Source: Cinclus cinclus (lineage: Eukaryota; Chordata; Aves; Passeriformes; Cinclidae). From it: DNA of 64,000 nt. Position numbers and translations under genes: made by a program. Below the pieces are notes generated by a model. It made no database searches, was not told where the DNA came from, and worked only from the letters and a program-made list of their open reading frames with translations. The DNA lies in contig NC_085049.1 of the NCBI RefSeq assembly GCF_963662255.1, positions 20,926,142-20,990,141 on the forward strand, given 5' to 3'. Every line of letters starts with the position of its first letter. Position 1 is the first letter of the stretch. This document shows, in pieces, positions 39,801 to 50,768 of this stretch.

Positions 39801-42800
39801 TCCCTTCCTTTTCACTCCCCTTGAATTTCTCACCCTGAGTCATCGGACTACAATATAACTTTAATGCGGAAAGTTTTGTGGGTACGTTTTGTTTTCTTTT
39901 AACATCAGAAAATAAAAGGTACATCCAGAGGGGGAAAAATAGTGTCTCATGGTTGAGAGGACTCTTTTGACCAAGGAGTCACATGGCTCCCTGGCAAGCA
40001 GCCAAAGAAGTCATGAGAGATGTGGCCATTCCCCTCAGCTCTCCCTTAACTATGTCTTGCCTGCTGCCCAGCACGCCAGTGGCCACCTCGTACCCTGAGG
40101 CCAAGAGCTCTCCAAGGCCAAGACTTGTTCCACACTGCCCACAGTGGCTGTCTGGCTCCCACACAAGGAGAAGGTACTGTCAGAAATGATGTTCATGATT
40201 TTGGGAGCAGCCCTTTCCCCTGACCTCTCCACAGGGCCATGCTGGGCACGGTGACGAACAGGGCGATGGTGATGCCATGTTTCAGATGAGACACAATTGC
40301 TTATGGGCAGAAAGAGAGTCACTGAAAATAATGACACTGCACTTTCTCTTTCCAAAGTGCTGTGGCAGCTCTTGCTCTCCTGCGCCTCCCCTGCCTTCAA
40401 GCCTTGCCAGGGCTGTTATTGCCCTATTAAAGCTGTGGGAAACTGAGGCAGGTAGAAGTCACAATACTGCTATTCAGCATCTCAGATATCGACCCAATCT
40501 CAGATCGTTCCCATCCTCATCACAGAGTGAAACCCACCATGGAAAAGTGCAATCTTTAGAGGGACTGGCCCTGGCCATGGTCCAGATCAATTAGAGATGT
40601 GCTTGGGCTTTTTAAGATGCTTTCCTTCCTTACTGCCAGGAATGTCAGGACTGGTGCTGCTCCTGCATGTCCATACAGCTCTGTTGGGTGCTGCACAGCA
40701 ACTGCTGCATTCCACCCCAAGAGTAAGGGAAATGATCCTTACCCAATTTACTTGAATACTGATAGGATTAATTCACTTAAAATCCATGAATGAAAGAAAT
40801 TATTATTAAATAGTAGACATATTTGATAATTATGTCTCACTTTAACCAGACTAGGAAGGTGCATATGATATCCCATCCCAGTATTGCAGCACTTCAAAAT
40901 TTTAAATTAGACACAACTCAAAACATTTCCCAGGCCCTGCTTGCATGCAGGCAGTGGTTTATATCTTCCTGGCTTATGCTTGCTTCCAGCTTTGGGCTGC
41001 TCTGCAGTACCTCACACACAACAGCAAATGCTGCAAGGCTTTTGATATGTTTCTCCCCTCAAAAAATTAAATAAGGTTTTGGATTTATGTCTGGTCTTGC
41101 TGATTCCAAGGGCCATGATTCTTTCAGTGGCCCATGGAACTGATTTTGCGGTTTGTCTGGCATTGCCTCCAATTAATATTGTCTTCACTGTATGTTCTTG
41201 TGAACTATGGCCAGATTCCCTATAAATTGCATAAAATAGCAGCCTATGTCAAGGCTGCATTCAAACAGATACTGTAAGAACAAGGCTGGTGATGAATTTC
41301 TGATTGGTACTCTTCTTGATTGCACTGGAGTCACTCCATTGGCTGCAGCAGACTTACTCCTGTTTTTTTAGTTTGCTGAGCTGTGGATATGGCCTCAGAG
41401 GAGAGAAGCCTTAGGCCCTTTGTGCTTAAAAGACAAAATGTAAGCGTTTCCAAAATGCTACACAGTGATTGCCACCCAGAAGGAAATTGTTTTGAATGCC
41501 TTTGTTGTGCATTCCAAGTATGTGCTGGTGGAGACACAACTCACCAGCATTACTTTTTGCATCACAAATCTGCTAGTAAAGTCCACAGAATTACATCAGC
41601 TTTGAAAGTGGTGCCACTGCTTAGTAACAGTGTAGCTCTCAATCAGATAAAACATTTTGGACAGACAGGGACCAGTGGACTTGGTGCCACTACACGGAGA
41701 AAATTCTTCTGCCACCTATCAAACACCTGACCCTCACTTCTGTCCTCACTCGCACACTTCCTATACCACTGGATGTCTTTTTTCTCCTTATTATGGGCTC
41801 AGGGTAAAATCTGACATTGGACATAGAGCTGGAACAAAGACTGTCACCATGATGATTAAGTAGAATTTTTGCACAAACACGAAGCTTATCATTTTTTAAA
41901 GAAAAATCTGAAAGGCTGAAACAAAAATAAATGTTCAAAACCGTAACAGCAATACGGGTAGAAACTGTGTATGCTATTAAAATTATTTCCAGAGAAGAAA
42001 GATACACTAATTCTCTGATTTACTCTGCCTTGAGATTTTCTAGAGAAGGTATTATTTGCTAAAAAATAATTAGTAGGTGATAATCATCTTACTATCAGAT
42101 CTTAGTGGAAGAAAGGTGTTTTTATGATGAGAACAACTATTTGGCCTTAACTGTCTTAACTTCAGAAAAACTGCCCATGCTCTATTAGGACTGAACAAGG
42201 CAGTGAATTTTCAGCTCCATCCAGATAACTGACTTTTAGAAAGACAGCCCAAGAGGAAAACATATAAAAAAACAGCTCAGCATGTTATCTAAACATTTGT
42301 CCTAAAAGCATTTTGGCAGTAATGGAAGGGAAAAGTCATAGAAATGCATACAGACAGAAAGATCTACTGATTTAAGTCTCTGTATCTGGAATTTCTTTCC
42401 ATTCTTGCTAGTGCAGAATTTGCAATGCTACTTAGCAAATGCAAATGCATAGAAATTGTTCTTGGCAAGAAGTTAACAGCAAGTCCTATGCAGCTCTCCA
42501 CAATGGAGAGAAAATGTATCTTTCTACATTTGGGGAAAGATTGAAGGGACAGCAAAAGAGGAGAGGGTTCTAACAATCCTTAGAAGACTGAAAGACATTC
42601 TCTAGAAACATGCTTTCCTTGGCTTTTCTTCCAGAGTACTCCTGTGCCTACACTCCTGGACTTTCTTATCCTCCTACATAATTCTAGGCTTGCAAACCTG
42701 AAGCTCTTGGTGACAAGTTTCTTCAGTTCATTGACGGGGTATTCACATGTTCATGACACAATTCCAGAGCAAAAAAGTCATGGAGATTTTGCATTTCAGT

Positions 42801-45800
42801 CATGGTTCTCACAGAGAGAGGCCTGTCTGGTTTTCATAGAACCCTACCATGAAGAGTTTTACTGTAACACTGTGCAAGTTACATACCTAGGGCGGGTTGG
42901 AGAGATGCTCTACAAAAGGGCAGTGGAGCATCAAGGGGGGAAGAGCAAAAATGATGAGAAGAACCAAACAGACAGGTGAACCTGCATTGCAAAAATTCAT
43001 CTGTCAGGTAATTAACAGGTAGACATGCTTTGCCAACAGCCATGAAAGGCACTGGTGAGAGTCCACGGAGGGTAAAACAATGTGCAAAAGTTGTGGGCTG
43101 AAGAAATTGAGCTTGCAACATTAACCAGTTCTGTAACTCATAGTGTCAGCACATCTGTAGAACTCCTTTGATCTACAGCTGGTCCTAGGTTTTCATTGCT
43201 TGGCGTAACTTGGGAGGACTAGAGGGTTAAACTGTATTTTGGGGTCAGGAGGCTCTCTGACTGCCTTTCAGCCCCAATTACACAGTCCCTTGCACTGACA
43301 AAGCCTATGACACCATTCTACCCTCAGCATGCCACATTTCAGGTACACATGGTGTTTTTCCCATTGCAGAAAAGGTGCTTGTCAGTCTGACTGATTGCAG
43401 GTCATTTTGTTTAGCTCTTTAATACCTTCTTTAAAAACCTCTTTTCTTAGGGATTAGCCTTGATGGGTGTTTAATATGCAAAGAAATCTGCATTCATCCT
43501 TACCTAATCATCTGAATATTTCATATTGCTTTATACCCATTTTTATTTTGTGTTAGTTATACAATATATGTAATAATTCTGTGCTGTCATCCTGCATACA
43601 TTCTGGAGGCTGCCACCCTTCCTTATAATTATAATATTATCATATTATAATCCTATAATAAAGGATTGAGACAGTTACCTTCATCCAAATGCATTTGGAT
43701 TCAAGGCTATTTAGGACTCGAATGCTTGATCTAGATATTGGCAGGGAGAGGAGTGGCCAGTCACAGATTTACCAGAGTTCTCTGATTTTAGACAGGGAAT
43801 TTTATTCTGGGTCTCACAGTGCAATGCTGGACTTTGCTTTCTAGAGCTACCAAGAAGTCATATCACAATCATTCTCCCATCTTGTTGTAGCTGCTTCAAT
43901 AGATGGAAATACCCCGTGACAGAGAGGTAAGCCAAGCTTATGGCAGTCCAGCATAAAAATAATCTTTATCTTTCTCTTTTCTGCTAAGAAAAAGCATTAG
44001 CTTTAGATGAGCCTGAAAATACTTGATACTCTTTGAAGATTCAACTGTTCTGTCTATAAGCAAACACATCTTTGAGGGATGGTAAAGTGGAAAGAACAAA
44101 TTACAAATCCTCTTATAGAGAATCATTATTACACTACTACGTAAAAGAAGAATCTTAGGATCTCAACAGAGCTCTCCTTGGGCACTTGTACACTGCATAA
44201 CTAGAGGCTGAGAGAGCAAGCATGCCCTAAAGTCTCAGTTATAAAATGAACAAGGTGCAAAAGCAGGGAAATGATGGATTTACACTCCAGCTCAGTGACT
44301 GAACCAGAAACAATCCCATTTCTGTAACAGCCAGTTTAACCACAGAGGTTGATCCTGCCCTGATCTAACCAGGATGGGAAGAGTGGGCCAGCCTGTGTAA
44401 CTCTGATTGCACCAGCTAAAGCAGGAGCATTAGTCAGGCTGGTTGGCATTGCTAGTGAACCTGTGCCCACTATCCCCTTTAAGGCTCTGCCTCATAGAGC
44501 AGCTGGGTTGTTCTCTGCCTCTGCAGCTCCCTCAAGAACTGACAGACTAGGAGGCAAACTCCAGGGACTCTCTACAGCAGTCCTAATCTGTTAGAGATTA
44601 GGCATGACCACTTTCCTGTACGCATATGAACAATCTGTATTCCTTCTAATCTGCTTCCAAGTGTTGAGAAGCCCTGCTGTTAAGAATACAGAATTGTAAG
44701 GATGTGGAAGCACCAGCAGACCCAATGCAAAACATGCAGAGGATTTTTCTTCTCTACATTTCCTAACCAAGGAATGATATCTACTCACCAATATAAATCA
44801 TTTTCTGTGTTATGGTGTTAGAAAATATATCTGCTTTGAAGACTTGGATGCTATTACTACATACACACACATACTTCTAAGAGTTATTCCAAATCACTTT
44901 AAAGCAAATAACTGAAGTAATTGTATCTATGTGCCAGCAGATAATCCCCCAAATAAACTTCTTCAGAACCAACTCTCATGTTGCTGGTGAATGCATCCAG
45001 CCCTAAATAAGATGAACAATGAAAGGGGTGCACAAATGGAAAACCAACAAGCACCATCTTCTTTAGAAGCAGCTAAAGATGGGTATGTATACAGACACAT
45101 GCACACTCCCACATGCACTGCCAGAAACAGTGCCAGGGTTCTGCATAATCCCCGGAGGTGTTTAGACATTTATGCTAATTACAGTGATATTATTTAATGG
45201 CAGCTTTATATTTTAAATAATTGGATTACCAAAAATATGTCCAGCATTAAAATGCATCAGCTATTGGAGCCAAAGTCACTTTTCTTTTTCAGAGTCAGAC
45301 ACTAATTTCTTCTGGTTGTAAAAACCTTCACAGTGCCTCAGCAGGCCAAAGGTTACCAGGCAAGCACACTTTATCAGATAGCACAGTTACAATATAGAAA
45401 TCAATTTTATAAAGGAGTCCATTTTAAAATTAATTTTGGATGTAGTTGACTATAACTTTCTTCTGAGCTATTGCACAAAAAAATGCTGAGATGGGGTGCC
45501 TATTTTTTCACCATTGCTTTTCCCATTCTGAAAACCCCATTTCATCACGACGGGATTTTTGCTTGACAGGTTTTCTCGCAGAATAACAGGGAAGCATCCC
45601 ATCTCCCCCGGCCTGCATTCCCCCACCGAGAGAGACTGAGTACGGACACCCCACACTCCATTTGCTTGCCCGCTGAAACTCGCCCCCTCTATCCCTGAAG
45701 GAGCAGCAATGCAGAATGAAGAAGCCAAGGAGCCGTTCTCATAGTCAAAAGATGTTAGAGATCTCGGGGAAAATTAACGTTACTTGCAGTCCCTGAGAGG

Positions 45801-46019
45801 TCACTAAATAGCAGCTTGGGAAGCATCCTCACCTCTGGAGAGTGGGGGTAGCAGAAACAGACACGAGCAGATAATGCTCCAACAGGCTCTACTATGTTTT
45901 AATCTTCAAAAGCTACCATCAGTAAGCCAGAGAAGTATATTTACCCACCAGACAAACACCACAAATTCAGTAGGCTACTCTCCATTAAGCACTGAAATAG
46001 CTCCTCTTTCTTTTCACTT
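30881..46019 (-). other. WNT7B: WNT7B intron 1 segment (30.9-46.0 kb)
   Basis: About 15 kb of AT-rich intron in which I recognise no CR1 fragment, RNA gene or exon. Short TA-rich runs occur near 33298-33310 and 33485-33500, and an AT-only region near 43626-43665. A stretch at about 36510-36800 looks like a decayed repeat of unknown family. Any enhancers here cannot be identified without cross-species alignment. Confidence 0.7.
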
Positions 46020-46400
46020 CCTACGGACAGTGAGGCGAAGCACCGCAGCCCGCCCGGCTCTCCCGCTCTCTGGGAGGGATGGGAGGGATACAGCGGAGAT
46101 GGAGCAAGTGTGGCCGGGGGCTGGGGCCGGGGATGGCACGGAGGAGAAGCGCGGGGGTCGGCTTCGGGGCAGCCTGTCCCCGGCGGCCCCGTGCGCGCTG
46201 CTTTCTCCCCGGGAAAGCAGCCGGCTCCGTCCCTCCGGAGTGATGGATGGAGGGAGGTGCGCGTCGCTTTGGGGCTCTGCTTTGTTGGGTTTCACCTCCT
46301 GATCCCTTTCGCTTCTGCTCTGCTGGGCTGCAATAGCAACCTCGGCTCCGGCTCCGCGGGTCCAGCTCCGAGTGACCTGCCGCGGAGGGGATGAAATGGG
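46020..46400. promoter_or_regulatory. CpG island 1 in intron 1
   Basis: An abrupt change from AT-rich intron to CpG-dense sequence (GGCGAAGCACCGCAGCCCGC, GCGCGGGGGTCGGCTTCGGG). Long frames open on both strands as expected from GC content. It is downstream of both first exons in the direction of transcription, so it is an intragenic island and perhaps an internal promoter or enhancer. Boundaries are by eye. Confidence 0.75.
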
Positions 46401-46787
46401 GACGGCCCAGGGAAAGGCGAGAGAGCATTATTTATCCACCACAACTTTTCATTGTCGCGAGGCAGCGCTCGAAAGATCCCCAAGCAGTTGGTTTTAAATA
46501 AAGCAGGCATTGCTTCCCATGTATTTCCCCTCAGCAGTCGCCTTAGTATTATTATTATACTTCTATAGCTTTTGCTTTCGGACCTTGTAATTATGTCACA
46601 CAGCAAGGGAAACCGCCAGCATCCCAGCATCTGGTGTGCGGTTGCAAACTTTTGTTTTAAGATTTGAACTATTTATAGAAGGAAAACTTTGTAGGATAGT
46701 AATTTCCTACGGTTTTGAGAAAAATATGGCTACGCTTATATTAAAAGGGTGTATTTATTTATTTATTACAACTCCTTCCTCCTGTAC

Positions 46788-46804
46788 AAAAAAAAAAAAA
46801 AAAA
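46788..46804. repeat. A17 homopolymer
   Basis: Seventeen consecutive A followed by A/C-rich sequence (CCTACCAAAAAACCCCAACC), the same style of tract as at 7.8 kb and 52.9 kb. Confidence 0.95.
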
Positions 46805-47209
46805 CCTACCAAAAAACCCCAACCAACCAAAGATAGCACGGCAAGCTTTTTTACAAGCTATCGGTCACCTATGCAGCAGACATATCCCTCCTGTGAACAA
46901 GAAACAGCAGCTCTGGCTGAATTAATCTAACATGATTCCATAAAACTAAGCGCTTCTAAAAAATCGGTGGCCAAGACATGTGTATTTCATTAAGAATTAA
47001 GAATGTAGAAATAGGCTTTTAGTTTCTTTTTATGGGTGTGTTTATTCCCACTTTTCTCCCATAGCAGTGGGACATGCTTTTTCCATAGCCCACAGAAAAT
47101 AGACGGACACACACACAGAGGAACACACGCACACGTGCTTGTTTATGTGCATGTGATCCTGTGAGCGCATACAGAGAAAAAAAACACAAATATTTATAAA
47201 TCCACATAC

Positions 47210-48480
47210 AGTTCAGGGATAGGACCTCATATTCGCACCCGTCCGGGCACAAAGAACTGAGGCCGGCTTGGGGGTGGGAGAGTAGGGAAAACCGTCCGGC
47301 CCCGGCAGCCGAGATAAATGCGGGGCCGGGGGTGCCAAAGCGGGGTTCCCCATCACCGACAGGGGTGAAGCCCTCTGCCGCATCCCGGACAGCCTGGACA
47401 GGCTCCGAACCACCCCAGGGCTCCCCTGGGCCCGAACCCCGCGTTCCGGCACGGAGACTCTTGCCCTGGGGCTGGGGGGATGCTCAAGGGAGAGAGAGGT
47501 CTCCCCGATTTTAAAGCGGCTCCCTCCACCGGGTACCTGCCGCCCCAGTGCCCTCCTCTCTGCACGGCTGCCCCGCGGCGCGGTCAAATCTCTCCGGAGT
47601 GCAGGAGAACAGAAGCCTTTGACAGTGCCCCGGCAGCCCCTCCGGACTCCGGCTGCAGTCCTGGACGGGCTCGGCTCCTCTCCGGCAGGCGCGGGGACCC
47701 CTGCCCACCACCCCCGCCACCCTAACGCGGCGGCCGGCGGGCACAGAGACCTGCCGTGGGACCTGCAGGAGAACGACGGCGGACACTCCGCAGCCCTCAC
47801 GGACTAGCCCAGCCGCTTCTTATCCACCGCAACGATAGATACAGATATAGATATTAAAAAAAGAGACCGAAATTCCTCGCAGTCCCACCCACCGACTCTC
47901 ATTTCCCCCACCCCTACCTCCACCCCCTTCCTCACAAGGAAAGGTCCTGGAGCCAGCTCTAACTGCGGGACGGGAGATCCCTCCGGAGCGAAAGCAGCCG
48001 GCCGGCGAGCGCCTCGGCGGCGGGGGCTCGGCGGGCGGCCCGGGCTGGGCTCTCGCCGCCGGCTCCCCGGGATCTCCGCACAAACACAGCCTTCCCCCGA
48101 CGGGCGAGAAGCGATGCCCATCTCCGGTTTGGCAGGAGGAGGAGTCGGGGTCGGAGTCCCCAGGGGAGACGCCGGCCGCTCCGCGTCCCGTTGCCCCGCC
48201 GCCCTCCCAGGTGCGCCGCCCCCGCTGCGGGCACGCCGGGCCCCGGCCTCGCCGGCGGGGCAGCCCCGGGAGTTACCTGGCGGTGCGTCCCTTCCCCCGG
48301 CGGGGTCCGACCAGCAGCGCCAGCACCGCCACCAGCACAGCATCTCCTCCGCCGCCACCGCCACCGCCACCACCATCCTCACCACCACGCACCGCACGGA
48401 GCTGCCGCCCGTGCTGGCTTCTCCCGGCTCCCTCTGCTCGCTCTGCGCATTGCCCCTAGGTAGCTGCTAGCGGGGGTATT
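47210..48480. promoter_or_regulatory. WNT7B: CpG island 2, just downstream of exon 1b
   Basis: About 1.3 kb of dense CpG sequence with GGCGG/CCGCC boxes. It begins only some 40 bp beyond the exon 1b donor, so it lies in the first intron of the exon 1b transcript and marks the internal promoter region. It contains a GCC/ACC-rich run at about 48345-48385 and a consensus-like minus-strand donor (CCAG followed by GTAACT) at 48277/48276. The many GC-rich open frames here have no recognisable domain. Confidence 0.8.
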
Positions 48481-48522
48481 GCAAACAGTATTTGGAAAAA
48501 AAAAAAAATCTGGATCACTTAC

Positions 48523-48605
48523 AGGTAACTCCCACTGGTAAGGATGAGGAAAATCTGAGGGTAATACACTGAGAGTAACACACTGCGAGATGAAAAAAGG
48601 ATCAT
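48523..48605 (-). CDS. WNT7B: WNT7B alternative first coding exon 1b
   Basis: Seen: on the minus strand ATG at 48605 (context CAGCCATGA, G at -3) opens 27 codons plus CT, then a GTAAGTG donor at 48522. Unspliced, the frame meets TAA at the donor, so the product requires splicing. CT plus the first A of exon 2 makes Leu, continuing [14 protein letters not shown] in the correct Wnt7 frame. The peptide starts MILFSSRSVLLSVYYPQIFL and has a hydrophobic core at residues 9-22, suitable as a signal peptide. From memory, mammalian Wnt7b has an isoform beginning MLLLSPRSALVSVYCPQIF, clearly homologous. The resulting precursor would be four residues longer than the exon 1a form. The signal peptide should be removed, so the difference is probably mainly in promoter use and secretion. 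Confidence 0.92.
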
Positions 48606-48798
48606 GGCTGAATCCCGTTTACACTCTTGAGTTCGCTTCCTTGGTTATTCCTTTCTGGCCCCCCCTGGTCGTAATTCCCCACCCTTTTTGGTGTCTGCTG
48701 TGGCTTGAGTCTGAGTTGGAATCCAGTCCCTTGGGCTTGGGGGGGCTTTGTCTGTTTGTTTGTTTGTTTGTATTGTTGTGTGTAGTATTCCCCTGGTG

Positions 48799-48888
48799 CT
48801 AATGCTGCTCCCTGTGCAGAGTGTGTGCTGCTGCTGCTGCTGCTCTCGCTGCTGCTGCTGCTGCTGCCTCTGGACTCCTGCCTGTCAT
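48799..48888 (-). promoter_or_regulatory. Upstream ORF with alanine runs (exon 1b leader)
   Basis: ATG at 48888 (G at -3) opens 29 codons ending TAG at 48799, about 190 bp before the exon 1b start. The CAG/GCA repeat is read as GCA, so the peptide is MTGRSPE, seven alanines, Arg, six alanines, then HTLHREQH. If transcribed it would be an upstream frame able to reduce initiation at exon 1b, and its length would vary with repeat length. Translation is inference; the frame itself is seen. Confidence 0.4.
48827..48865 (-). repeat. CTG/CAG trinucleotide repeat, (GCT)6-CTC-(GCT)6
   Basis: Plus strand: six GCT units (48827-48844), one CTC interruption, six more GCT units (48848-48865). On the WNT7B strand this is an interrupted CAG repeat lying 222-260 bp upstream of the exon 1b ATG. 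Such repeats are often length-polymorphic. Confidence 0.97.
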
Positions 48889-48969
48889 GTCTCAGTGGTT
48901 GGAAGTTGTTACAGTGGGTTCTCGTGTTGGAATGAGGATGGTTTAAGGGATTTGGATGGCAGAAAGTGC

Positions 48970-49006
48970 CTCTCTCTCTCTCTCTCTCTCTCCCTCTCTC
49001 TCTGTA
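48970..49006. repeat. (TC)n / (GA)n microsatellite
   Basis: An almost pure CT dinucleotide run with a CCC interruption. It is GA on the WNT7B strand, within the exon 1b upstream region. Confidence 0.95.
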
Positions 49007-49072
49007 ACTCTCCTGAGACCCGGGGCTGCCATTGGGCAGTCAGTCACTGCAATCCGCCTACTTTTTTTCTCT

Positions 49073-49074
<2 letters not shown>

Positions 49075-49118
<44 letters not shown>
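49075..49118. repeat. T44 homopolymer
   Basis: Forty-four consecutive T, preceded by a shorter T-run (CTTTTTTTCTCTCC) and followed by GGGAGAGAATG. On the WNT7B strand it is poly(A). Its length should be treated as provisional because homopolymers this long are error-prone in assembly. Confidence 0.97.
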
Positions 49119-49119
<1 letters not shown>

Positions 49120-49139
49120 GGAGAGAATGACAACGGAAA

Positions 49140-50060
49140 GACACTGATTTAGCTCGGGGTGCAATGAATCCGTGCTCCCTGGCTGAGCCCTCGCCGTACA
49201 CCTCTCCTCTCGTACAAGTGCTCCTTTCGCGCTCAGTGGGGCATTTTTAACTCTCCCCCCCAGTGCTCGGCGGGCTGAGAGCTCCCTACGTCTGCGTCTC
49301 CTTAGCTCGCCCTGGGAGAGACTGGACGAGCTGGCAGCTCCCAGCTCCATTCTCGGTAAACTGCTTTATTGTGGCCAGCTGTCCCGGTTCCACCGAGGGG
49401 TTCCGCCCTCCCTCCAGCCTCGACGGGGGTTTGGCTGTTGTTGTGCCCCCGATATTAAAAACTAGGCTTCGATTTCAGGAGCAACGTCAAGAAAAAAAAG
49501 GAACATATATGTAGTCATAGCCTTACTGAGTGAGAAATAAAGACATGCACACTCGTAGCTTCCTGGCGAGACTGGGTTTCGCGTGAGAGCAGGGAAGGGA
49601 AAGAACTAGTGTGGAACAGCCACTGTAGGGAGCGAGCGGGGAGCCGCTGCCGGTGGCTCCCGGCTCTCCACACCTCTCGCCACCTCCGTAGGAAGAGCTT
49701 TCTTCTCTGTTCTTCCCTCTCCTTCTCTCTTTTCCGAGAAGATGCAATTCCAAAGAGACGTTTCCCGGCAGGTTAGCTGCCTCTCCCCCGCCTTCCCCCT
49801 GAGCCGAGCTACTCCTGTCCCTTGACACCGCCGCGCCTCGCGGCAAAGAGATGCTCTACCCTTCCCGCTCCGGCGGGAGGGAGCCCTTCAACCCGAGCAG
49901 CCCTCCGGCGAGCAGGAGACAGTCCCTCTTCCTCTGCTTTGTTGGGCGTCTGTCCTTTATTTCGGAAGTGCTGAGAGCGATGGTGAAGTACGTGCCCTGC
50001 GGACACCGAGGCTGGGGGTTGAAAACGAACCCCGAAAAAGAAACGGCCACCGAAGACACT
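49140..50060. promoter_or_regulatory. WNT7B: CpG-rich region upstream of exon 1b (island 3)
   Basis: Moderately CpG-dense DNA (GCTCGGCGGGCTGAGAGCTC, CGCCGCGCCTCGCGGCAAAG) 0.5-1.5 kb upstream of the exon 1b start codon. By position it is a good candidate for the internal promoter that produces the exon 1b transcript. No TATA box or other core element stands out. Open frames here show no known domain. Confidence 0.6.
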
Positions 50061-50743
50061 TAAACCGAAATGCAGCTGAAATGAGCAAGAACCAGGCTTC
50101 GAAGTGCCCTCGGTCTGTAAATGTTTGTCTCAGGCTTATTGCCTAATGACTGAAGAAGATGTCTTGGCTAAGAGCTCTACCAAACACCTTGGTAACACCT
50201 CCTCCAGTTAACCAGTCCCAGAACATGGGTGCAGCTGTCTCAGCGACACAACGAAATATTCCTTCAGATCGGACGGGAATTGCAGAGCTGGTGCAAAAGC
50301 GTTGTATACCACTCAATATGCGATAAAAATCTTCTCGGGGCTTGGTTGCTTTAACCACTTTAATCTGCAAGTTCAGCACAGATGTTAGGGCAGTCAATGT
50401 CCCTTCGAGAAACGCTGATCTCGATTAACAAGAGACGGAAGCTTAAGCCTTTCAACGATTATTTGCATCCCAGCACCGTCTTATTGATAATTATTTAAGA
50501 TTCTAAAGTCGACGTATTTATACTTCTGTAAGCGTGCATGAAAGTCTATATATAGCGAAAGAGTTAGAGATTTATATCTCCTGCAGTGCCCTTTCCCCTA
50601 CTAGACATGTTGTTTGGGCAATTCTGCTGAACGTGAAACCAGGAGAACGAGTAGACACTTTGAATGTTTTATTTCTAGCATTTGTTCCGCTTCGGATAGG
50701 TATTTTAAATGTGCGTCTGTTTTTAAAGATGTGCCTGGGGCGT

Positions 50744-50768
50744 GGGGGGGGGGGGGGGGGGGGGGGGG
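50744..50768 (+). repeat. G25 homopolymer
   Basis: Twenty-five consecutive G between GTGCCTGGGGCGT and AAGAAGGAGGGG. This could fold as an intermolecular or intramolecular G-quadruplex on the plus strand, which is the template strand for WNT7B. The length is uncertain in any assembly. Confidence 0.97.

Larger units (their letters stand above)
48606..49150 (-). promoter_or_regulatory. WNT7B: Presumptive 5' leader / promoter of the exon 1b transcript
   Basis: Sequence immediately upstream of the exon 1b start on the minus strand. It holds an unusual series of simple repeats: (TTTG)n at about 48757-48773, two (GCT)6 blocks at 48827-48865, (TC)n at about 48970-49006 and T44 at 49075-49118 (plus-strand forms). 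No TATA box was evident. The transcription start cannot be placed from sequence, so which repeats are transcribed is unknown. Confidence 0.55.

Noticed and set aside
40425..40460. GGGAAACTGAGGCAG, similar to part of MIR-type elements
   Set aside because: A single short match with none of the flanking core sequence.
47213..47800. 195-codon minus-strand open frame in CpG island 2
   Set aside because: It begins at GTG rather than ATG, overlaps equally long frames on both strands, and is Pro/Arg/Gly/Ser-rich as expected for translated CpG-island DNA.
47804..48397. 197-codon minus-strand frame in CpG island 2 (MRCVVVRMVV...)
   Set aside because: Its start lies in a GGTGGC-type repeat, its composition is GC-driven, and if spliced at 48277 to exon 2 it would meet a stop within a few codons (wrong phase).
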